This document shows positions 1 to 5,122 of a stretch of 15,586 bases of DNA, in pieces. Numbering within the stretch: the first letter of the stretch is position 1; each line of letters starts with the position of its first letter. The stretch covers positions 1 through 15,586 of the forward strand of contig CAIUZX010000311.1 in assembly GCA_903903715.1 (NCBI GenBank), given 5' to 3'. A program made the position numbers and the translations under genes. The notes below the pieces were generated by a model. It saw only the letters and a list, made by a program, of their open reading frames with translations. It ran no database searches and had not been told where the DNA came from. This stretch comes from an uncultured Caulobacterales bacterium (GTDB lineage Bacteria > Pseudomonadota > Alphaproteobacteria > Caulobacterales > Caulobacteraceae).

Positions 1-608
1 ATTGCAAACTCCAGACGCGGCGTCGGGCGCAGGTATCTCAAGGACAGCGCCGCCCGATCTTCCCCAGATAAAGCCCCCTCCCCTTTCGCCGCGGAAAGTC
101 CGAGCCACCCATCGCCGATCGACCCTGTGACATAAAGTAGATCTCCTGGACGGGCCCCGGATCGCAGGACTGCGAGGCCTGTCGGACACCACCCCAGGAC
201 CGTCAGGCTTGCCTGAAAGGGTCCAGGCGTTCGAACGGTGTCACCACCAAACAGACGCACCTGGCGCTTGTCCAGCGCCTCGCCAAGCGCCGTTGCGAAC
301 GCCGTTCGATCGACCGCACCCCAGTCTCTTGGCCATGAAACGTTGAGGAATGCGCCATCGGGAACAGCCCCCTTGGCGGCAAGGTCAGAAAAGTTCACGC
401 CGACTAACTTGTACGCGAGGTCGGCAGGGGATGTGTCCGGCAGCGCATGAACACCCGCGACGATCGTATCCGTGGAAATCAAGAGCTCAAAACCGGGGCG
501 CCCGCCAATAACAGCGACGTCGTCCAGTAGTTCAAGCGCTTCAGGGGCGCCGCGCGTCAGGGGGCGGAACAGGTTACGAATATCGTCGAATTCCGCGCCG
601 CCGGACAT
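1..608 (-). CDS. thiL: thiamine-monophosphate kinase ThiL, N-terminal part (cut by window edge)
   Basis: ThiL phosphorylates thiamine monophosphate to thiamine diphosphate with ATP, the last step of cofactor synthesis in the cytoplasm. I translated the minus strand from ATG at 608 and the frame stays open to the window edge, giving 202 residues of a protein usually about 320 long, so the C-terminal third is missing. Visible motifs are the acidic metal site LDDVAV (residues 28-33), STDTIVAGVH (45-54), VNFSDLAAKGA (71-81), GGDT (121-124) and the start of the second domain at GDLLYVTGSIGDG (155-167). The order and spacing match the AIR-synthase-like ThiL fold. The start lies 5 bases after the nusB stop, so it is almost certainly read from the same transcript as nrdR and nusB. 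Very sure of the family. Confidence 0.93.
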   Translation of the reverse strand, partial: MSGGAEFDDIRNLFRPLTRGAPEALELLDDVAVIGGRPGFELLISTDTIVAGVHALPDTSPADLAYKLVGVNFSDLAAKGAVPDGAFLNVSWPRDWGAVDRTAFATALGEALDKRQVRLFGGDTVRTPGPFQASLTVLGWCPTGLAVLRSGARPGDLLYVTGSIGDGWLGLSAAKGEGALSGEDRAALSLRYLRPTPRLEFA

Positions 609-613
609 GCCGA

Positions 614-1096
614 TCAACCGCGCAGGTCGCCCGCGACGGCGTCCAGCGCCCCGTTCACGAAGCCCGCGTCCGACTTGTCGAAAAAGGCCTTCGCGAGTTC
701 AACATATTCGTTCAGCACCACTTCTGTCGGCACATCCGGGCGACACATGAGCTCGAATGTCGCCGATCTGAGCGTGGCGCGAAGGGTGGCGTCCAGCCGC
801 TCCAGCCGCCAATTGGTGGCAAGTCGCTTGGCGACAGCCTGATCGATGGCGGCCTGGTTCAGGACGACCCCGCGAACGAGTTCACCGAAAAAAGCCTCAT
901 CGGCTTCGGCCAGCTGATCATCAGCCACCGGACCGCCCTCCCCGTCCAGGGCGCCGCCGAAGCGGTGGTCGGAAAACTCCCGCACGACCGCTTCCACGCC
1001 CGCGCCCGCGACTTCCATCTGGTAGAGCGCCTGCACCGCCGCCAACCGCGCGACGGTCCGGGACGGGCGAGCAACCTTTGGCTGGGCTTGGGTCAT
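614..1096 (-). CDS. nusB: transcription antitermination factor NusB
   Basis: NusB binds boxA RNA together with S10 (NusE) and promotes antitermination of ribosomal RNA operons. The 160-residue product fits the family (about 140-160). It begins with a basic tail, then the RLAAVQALYQMEVAG helix typical of the fold (residues 18-32). An acidic, glycine-containing insert follows near 45-65, as in alphaproteobacterial members. The C-terminal signature ATFEL...DVPTEVVLNEYVELAKAF and FVNGALD is also present. The ATG overlaps the nrdR stop by 4 bases (ATGA), which indicates translational coupling, and the stop is 5 bases before thiL. An nrdR-nusB-thiL order is common in alphaproteobacteria, though riboflavin genes usually intervene between nrdR and nusB. 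Confidence 0.96.
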   Translation of the reverse strand: MTQAQPKVARPSRTVARLAAVQALYQMEVAGAGVEAVVREFSDHRFGGALDGEGGPVADDQLAEADEAFFGELVRGVVLNQAAIDQAVAKRLATNWRLERLDATLRATLRSATFELMCRPDVPTEVVLNEYVELAKAFFDKSDAGFVNGALDAVAGDLRG

Positions 1097-1569
1097 GGCT
1101 CCAACGTCTCCGCCTCTTCAGACAGCCCCTCTTCACCAAGGAAGCGAGCAAAATCCTGAGTCTCGCGAAAATCGCGGTAGACCGAGGCGTATCGGACGTA
1201 GGCCACTTCGTCGAGCGACTTGAGCGCCTTCATTAGAAGTTCGCCGATCACTTCGGAATGGATCTCGGTCTCACCACGGCTTTCAAGCTGACGGACAATG
1301 CCTGACACCATCCGCTCGACCCGCTCGGCGTCCACCGGCCGTTTGCGCATGGCGATGGAGATGGAACGCACCAGCTTTTCACGGTCGAAGGGCGCCCGCC
1401 GACCTGAACGTTTGATGATTGTCAGCTCCCTGAGCTGCACGCGCTCGAAAGTGGTGAACCTTCCCCCGCATTCGGGACAGGACCTGCGACGACGGATCGC
1501 CGATCCATCCTCAGACGGGCGGCTATCCTTCACCTGACTTTCGGCATGGCCGCAAAATGGGCAGCGCAA
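1093..1569 (-). CDS. nrdR: transcriptional repressor NrdR (ribonucleotide reductase regulator)
   Basis: NrdR is a zinc-ribbon, ATP-cone repressor that binds NrdR boxes and shuts down ribonucleotide reductase genes when dATP is abundant. The zinc ribbon is seen as CPFC (Cys3, Cys6) and CPEC (Cys31, Cys34) and the ATP-cone spans about residues 49-139, with IIKRSGRRAPFDREKL at its start. I place the start at TTG 1569, because the family almost always begins MRCPFCGH and an AGGAG/AAGG purine run lies just upstream. This gives 158 residues, a usual length. An in-frame GTG at 1617 would add 16 residues with no family counterpart. The gene follows glyA and overlaps nusB by 4 bases. No nrd gene or obvious NrdR box is in the window. 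Confidence 0.95.
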   Translation of the reverse strand: MRCPFCGHAESQVKDSRPSEDGSAIRRRRSCPECGGRFTTFERVQLRELTIIKRSGRRAPFDREKLVRSISIAMRKRPVDAERVERMVSGIVRQLESRGETEIHSEVIGELLMKALKSLDEVAYVRYASVYRDFRETQDFARFLGEEGLSEEAETLEP

Positions 1570-1653
1570 TCTGAACCTTGCTCCTGATCCGAAACGACAA
1601 GACGTCCATCGTGACACATAGGTACGATTTCCGACACCTTCAGGCCATATCGA

Positions 1654-2955
1654 TCAACTGTAGATCGGGAATCGGCTCGTCAATGCGGCGACGCGCGCGC
1701 CGACCGTCGCCTCGGCAACACTGTTATCATCTCCATGCGCCGCAAGCCCCTCAACGACCTCGGCGATCAAATGGCCGACTTCCTTGAACTCAGCCACGCC
1801 AAACCCCCGCGTTGTCGCGGCCGGACTGCCCAGCCGAACGCCGGACGTGATCGTAAACGGTGTGGTGTCAAATGGGATGCCGTTCTTGTTGCATGTCATC
1901 CCAGCACGCTCCAGGCTAGCTTCCGTCGCCTTGCCCGTAACGCCTTTCGGCCGCAAGTCCACAAGCATCAGGTGACTGTCCGTTCCGCCAGACACGATCG
2001 CCACTCCGGAGTCGACGAGGGTCGCGGCGAGTGCGCGAGCGTTGTCGACCACATTCTGCGCATAGACCTTGAAGGACGGTTGCAGGGCCTCTCCGAACGC
2101 TACCGCCTTCGCTGCGATCACGTGCATCAATGGACCACCCTGAAGCCCCGGGAAAACCGCTGAATTGATCTTCCTGCCCAGCTCCTCGTCATTCGAGAGA
2201 ATCAACCCACCCCGGGGGCCGCGCAGAGTCTTGTGCGTCGTCGTGGTCACGACATGCGCGTGAGGCAATGGGCTGGGATAGACCCCCGCGGCGATCAGTC
2301 CCGCATAATGCGCCATGTCGACCATCAGGTAGGCGCCGATGGAATCTGCAATCTCGCGGAACCGCGCAAAGTCGATGTGTCGACTGTAGGCCGAACCGCC
2401 GGCCACGATCAGTCGCGGCTTTTCCTTCAGAGCGATTTCGGCCACTGCGTCATAGTCGATCAAATGATCATCTTGACGCACAGTGTAAGCGACTGGCTTG
2501 AACCACTTGCCAGATTGATTGGCTGGACTTCCGTGCGTGAGGTGTCCACCGGCAGCCAGATCCATTCCCATGAATGTGTCGCCGGGCTTAAGCAACGCGA
2601 AGAAAACAGCCTGGTTCGCCTGCGCTCCGGAGTGAGGCTGGACATTTGCGAAGGTGCAATCGAAGAGCGTCTTGGCTCTGTCCACCGCCAAACGCTCGGC
2701 GACATCCACGTACTCGCATCCACCATAGTACCGTCGATTCGGATAACCCTCGGCGTACTTGTTCGTCAAAACTGATCCTTGGGCTTCCAAAACAGCCCGA
2801 CTGACGATGTTCTCTGACGCAATGAGCTCAATTTGGGCGCTCTGTCGATTAAACTCTCCGCGGATGGCGGCGGCGAGTTCCGGATCCGAGGTCTCTACCC
2901 CCATGGTGAAGAAGTCGGATGTTGTAAGCTGTTGTAGGGCTTGGGAAACAGTCAC
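1654..2955 (-). CDS. glyA: serine hydroxymethyltransferase GlyA
   Basis: This pyridoxal-phosphate enzyme interconverts serine plus tetrahydrofolate with glycine plus methylene-tetrahydrofolate, feeding one-carbon metabolism and glycine supply. Landmarks are IELIASENIVS (42-52), TNKYAEGYPNRRYYGG (64-79), the cofactor-contacting MVDMAHYAGL (211-220) and the Schiff-base lysine K242 in TTTTHKTLRGPRGG. The frame can be extended to a GTG at 3027 (457 residues), but I prefer GTG 2955. It has AAGGTGAG about 9 bases upstream, yields 433 residues (the usual length), and leaves the normal short lead before SDFFT...DPELAAAI. The gene is divergent from mucR and upstream of nrdR by about 84 bases. Its glycine product is the substrate of HemA, encoded 0.8 kb away. 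The family is certain; the start is likely. Confidence 0.95.
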   Translation of the reverse strand: MTVSQALQQLTTSDFFTMGVETSDPELAAAIRGEFNRQSAQIELIASENIVSRAVLEAQGSVLTNKYAEGYPNRRYYGGCEYVDVAERLAVDRAKTLFDCTFANVQPHSGAQANQAVFFALLKPGDTFMGMDLAAGGHLTHGSPANQSGKWFKPVAYTVRQDDHLIDYDAVAEIALKEKPRLIVAGGSAYSRHIDFARFREIADSIGAYLMVDMAHYAGLIAAGVYPSPLPHAHVVTTTTHKTLRGPRGGLILSNDEELGRKINSAVFPGLQGGPLMHVIAAKAVAFGEALQPSFKVYAQNVVDNARALAATLVDSGVAIVSGGTDSHLMLVDLRPKGVTGKATEASLERAGMTCNKNGIPFDTTPFTITSGVRLGSPAATTRGFGVAEFKEVGHLIAEVVEGLAAHGDDNSVAEATVGARVAALTSRFPIYS

Positions 2956-2992
2956 GATCGCGGACTCACCTTTTTCATCGACAGTGAATGTG

Positions 2993-3022
2993 TTTCTACG
3001 CGCCTCGGCCGGTCGAACGCAA
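2993..3022 (-). promoter_or_regulatory. possible glyA promoter
   Basis: On the minus strand TTGCGT (3017-3022) and TAGAAA (2993-2998) are separated by 18 bases, a loose fit to a sigma-70 -35/-10 pair. Transcription would start near 2985, about 30 bases before the GTG at 2955 and after the alternative GTG at 3027, consistent with the shorter GlyA. The match is weak and was found by eye only. Confidence 0.25.
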
Positions 3023-3096
3023 TCCACTGTCTCGGCAATCGTCGCATCATGACCGCCAAAATCACGGCAGAAGGGCGACTTGGATTTTTCTAGTCG

Positions 3097-3112
3097 TAAG
3101 CCGCGGGGCTTA
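3097..3112. repeat. perfect inverted repeat in the glyA-mucR divergent region
   Basis: TAAGCC-GCGG-GGCTTA is a perfect 6+6 palindrome with a 4-base centre in the 247-base interval between glyA and mucR. No U-rich tract follows on either strand, so it is not an intrinsic terminator. It could be an operator for a dimeric regulator or an RNA hairpin. It lies 90 bases before the mucR start. The surrounding sequence is AT-rich (line 3121-3180 counts to about 43% GC). Confidence 0.45.
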
Positions 3113-3202
3113 TTGTATAGAATGATGCCAAATCACTTGTTAGGGCCTACACATTCAGTAACAGCCGACAGTGCTTTTTCGCTCATTGCTGAGGATTCGC
3201 CT

Positions 3203-3640
3203 ATGAATGCGCCTGCTGAACTTTCGAAGACACCGAATAACGAGCTACTGCGCTTATCCACTGACCTTGTTGCGTCCTATTTGGCAAACAATGCGGTATC
3301 GGCAGGAAACGTGCCTGAAATAATCAAGTCAGTTCATGAATCTCTTGCCAATCTGGGCCGCCCATCGGTCGAAACGGTTCAAGTCGAAAAGGCCCGCCCT
3401 GCGGTTCCGATCAGCAAATCAGTCCAAGACGACTACATTGTGTGCCTCGAAGATGGCAAACGACTGAAAATGCTGAAGCGTTACCTGCGCTCCAAGTTCA
3501 ATCTCAGCCCAGATGACTACCGTCGCAAATGGGGTCTGCCGAACGACTACCCAATGGTGGCGCCGGCCTATGCAAATCGGCGGTCCGAGTTCGCCAAACA
3601 GATCGGCCTCGGCCGCGGCGTACGCCGTGGGAAGGACTGA
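3203..3640 (+). CDS. MucR/Ros family transcriptional regulator with degenerate zinc finger
   Basis: MucR/Ros proteins are small DNA-binding regulators that control exopolysaccharide, motility and cell-cycle genes in alphaproteobacteria and act like H-NS on AT-rich promoters. The 145-residue product has the N-terminal oligomerisation part ELLRLSTDLVASYLANN (14-30). The C-terminal DNA-binding part shows DYIVCLEDGKRLKMLKRY (77-94), YRRKWGLPNDYPMVAPAYA (106-124) and AKQIGLGRG. ATG 3203 is chosen because GAGG lies 8 bases upstream and the length fits; the frame extends upstream to a TTG at 3080 without family support. At the four ligand positions of the Ros C2H2 finger I read Cys81, Asp84, Tyr94 and Phe99, so both histidines are gone. 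One coding line counts to 50% GC, well below the neighbours. It has its own terminator. Confidence 0.92.
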   Translation: MNAPAELSKTPNNELLRLSTDLVASYLANNAVSAGNVPEIIKSVHESLANLGRPSVETVQVEKARPAVPISKSVQDDYIVCLEDGKRLKMLKRYLRSKFNLSPDDYRRKWGLPNDYPMVAPAYANRRSEFAKQIGLGRGVRRGKD

Positions 3641-3679
3641 AGAAATGAGGGCCAAGGCGCCCAAACGCCTCTGCAATCT

Positions 3680-3711
3680 GGCCGGGCCGCTCGCCCGGCC
3701 ATTTTATTTTT
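3680..3711 (+). terminator. Rho-independent terminator of mucR
   Basis: GGCCGGGC (3680-3687), loop CGCTC and GCCCGGCC (3693-3700) form a perfect 8-bp GC stem, followed directly by ATTTTATTTTT. It lies 40 bases after the mucR stop and works on the plus strand only; in the minus direction no U-tract follows. It separates mucR from the convergent hemA. Confidence 0.9.
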
Positions 3712-3739
3712 CAGCCTGAATTCGTTTTCAAGCCTGGAG

Positions 3740-4963
3740 TCAGGCTGCGACGCCGTTTCGCTTGACGTTGCACCGAGACCACAGGTCGTTCAGCGCGTTC
3801 GTGAGTCGGTCCATCATATCGTCGGTGTGGAAGGGCGTCGGCGTGAAGCGCAGCCGCTCGGTGCCCCGCGGCACGGTGGGGTAATTGATCGGCTGCACAT
3901 ACACGCCGTGATCGACCAATAAGAGGTCCGAAATCACCTTGCAGTGAACCGGGTCGCCCACGAGCACCGGCACAATGTGACTCTCGGAGGGCATTACGGG
4001 CAGACCTGCAGCCTTGAAGCGGGCCTTCAGTGCGGCAGCCCGCTCCTGGTGCCTCACGCGCACCTCATCATGCGCCTTTAGCCATCGGATGCTGGCGGCC
4101 GCGCCAGCCGCCAGGGCGGGCGGCAGAGACGTGGTGAAGATGAAGCCCGAAGCGTAAAGCCGGATCGCATCCACGAGGTCGCTGTCAGCCGCGACGTACC
4201 CGCCCATCACGCCGAACGCCTTGCCGAGCGTGCCTTCGATAATATCGATCTCCGCCATCACGCCGTCGCGTTCGGCGACGCCAGCGCCGCGTTTTCCGTA
4301 TAGCCCGACAGCATGCACCTCATCGAGATAGGTCAGCGCGCCATACTTCTTGGCGAGCGCGATCGTCCCGGCCAGATCTGCAATGTCGCCATCCATCGAA
4401 TATACACTTTCGAAGGCGATAAGCTTCGGCGCGTCGCTGGGCGCCGTGGCGAGCAATGCTTCAAGATGCGCAAGATCGTTGTGGCGGAAGATGCGACGCT
4501 CACCGCCGCCGTTGCGGATTCCTGCGATCATGGAGGCGTGATTGAGCGCGTCTGAAAAGATGATCAATCCGGGGAGGATCTTGTAGAGGGTAGATAGCGA
4601 AGCTTCGTTAGCAACATAGCCGGACGTGAACAGCAGAGCGCCGGTCTTGCCGTGCAGATCGGCAAGCTCTGTTTCCAACTCAACGTGATAGGATGTCGTC
4701 CCGGAAATATTGCGCGTTCCGCCGGATCCGGAACCGGCGGCGTCCAGCGCCTCGCGCATCGCCTCCAGAACCACCGGATTCTGACCTTGACCGAGATAAT
4801 CGTTCGAGCACCAGACCGTCACGTCCTGGACATGACCATCGGGCCGCGTCCAACTGGCGAGCGGAAAGGCGCCGCGACGGCGCTTCAGGTCCGCGAAAAC
4901 GCGGTATCGGCCCTCATCGCGAACCTGATCCACGGCATTTCGGAAAAGGGACTTGTAATCCAT
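3740..4963 (-). CDS. hemA: 5-aminolevulinate synthase HemA (ALAS)
   Basis: ALAS condenses glycine with succinyl-CoA to 5-aminolevulinate, CO2 and CoA. It is the first committed step of heme synthesis by the Shemin route used by alphaproteobacteria. The 407-residue product has WCSNDYLGQ (51-59), GSGSGGTRNISGT (77-89), ESVYSMDGD (185-193), the cofactor-contacting LDEVHAVGLYG (213-223) and the Schiff-base lysine K248 in EGTLGKAFG, the same number as in the Rhodobacter enzyme. The ATG at 4963 has GAGGA about 9 bases upstream. About 155 bases separate it from the M16 peptidase gene, and they contain a likely FNR/FixK-type promoter. GlyA (glycine supply) and HemB (next enzyme) flank it within a few kilobases. 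There is no clear intrinsic terminator; the stop sits inside a small hairpin. Confidence 0.97.
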   Translation of the reverse strand: MDYKSLFRNAVDQVRDEGRYRVFADLKRRRGAFPLASWTRPDGHVQDVTVWCSNDYLGQGQNPVVLEAMREALDAAGSGSGGTRNISGTTSYHVELETELADLHGKTGALLFTSGYVANEASLSTLYKILPGLIIFSDALNHASMIAGIRNGGGERRIFRHNDLAHLEALLATAPSDAPKLIAFESVYSMDGDIADLAGTIALAKKYGALTYLDEVHAVGLYGKRGAGVAERDGVMAEIDIIEGTLGKAFGVMGGYVAADSDLVDAIRLYASGFIFTTSLPPALAAGAAASIRWLKAHDEVRVRHQERAAALKARFKAAGLPVMPSESHIVPVLVGDPVHCKVISDLLLVDHGVYVQPINYPTVPRGTERLRFTPTPFHTDDMMDRLTNALNDLWSRCNVKRNGVAA

Positions 4964-5080
4964 CAGTCTACATCCTCAAACGAAGGTGCGACCACACCTC
5001 CGCGTATGCCGCGCTTATCTGCACCCGAAGCGCCGACCTGTCTACAGATGCGACCGATCTACGTCACCCGGCGTCTGGCA

Positions 5081-5086
5081 AGTTTA
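5081..5086 (-). promoter_or_regulatory. candidate -10 element of hemA
   Basis: TAAACT on the minus strand matches the TATAAT consensus at 4 of 6 positions. It sits 30-35 bases from the centre of the FNR-like palindrome at 5109-5122, the spacing expected for an activator site centred at -41.5. That puts the transcription start near 5074 and leaves a leader of about 110 bases. A GAGTC site (5087-5091), the GANTC recognition pattern of the CcrM methylase, abuts it. Confidence 0.4.
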
Positions 5087-5108
5087 GAGTCTCGTCCCTT
5101 CACATTCG

Positions 5109-5122
5109 TTGAGACGGATCAA
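5109..5122 (-). promoter_or_regulatory. FNR/FixK-like operator upstream of hemA
   Basis: On the minus strand TTGAT-CCGT-CTCAA matches the FNR/FixK/FnrL consensus TTGAT-N4-ATCAA at 9 of 10 defined positions. It lies about 146 bases upstream of the hemA start and overlaps the last codons of the M16 peptidase gene. hemA genes of several alphaproteobacteria are known to be activated by FnrL or FixK under low oxygen. The regulator here is inferred, not seen. Confidence 0.5.

Noticed and set aside
2233..2775. Open frame of 180 codons antisense to glyA
   Set aside because: The glyA frame is unmistakable and the antisense product shows no motif or ribosome site.
2956..3202. Riboswitch upstream of glyA (glycine or SAM type)
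   Set aside because: I found no recognisable aptamer core or paired helices ahead of the glyA start, and the likely leader is only about 30 bases.
3712..3747. Inverted repeats CAGCCTGA/TCAGGCTG and AGCCTG/CAGGCT around the hemA stop as a hemA terminator
   Set aside because: No U-rich tract follows in the minus direction, so an intrinsic terminator is not supported.
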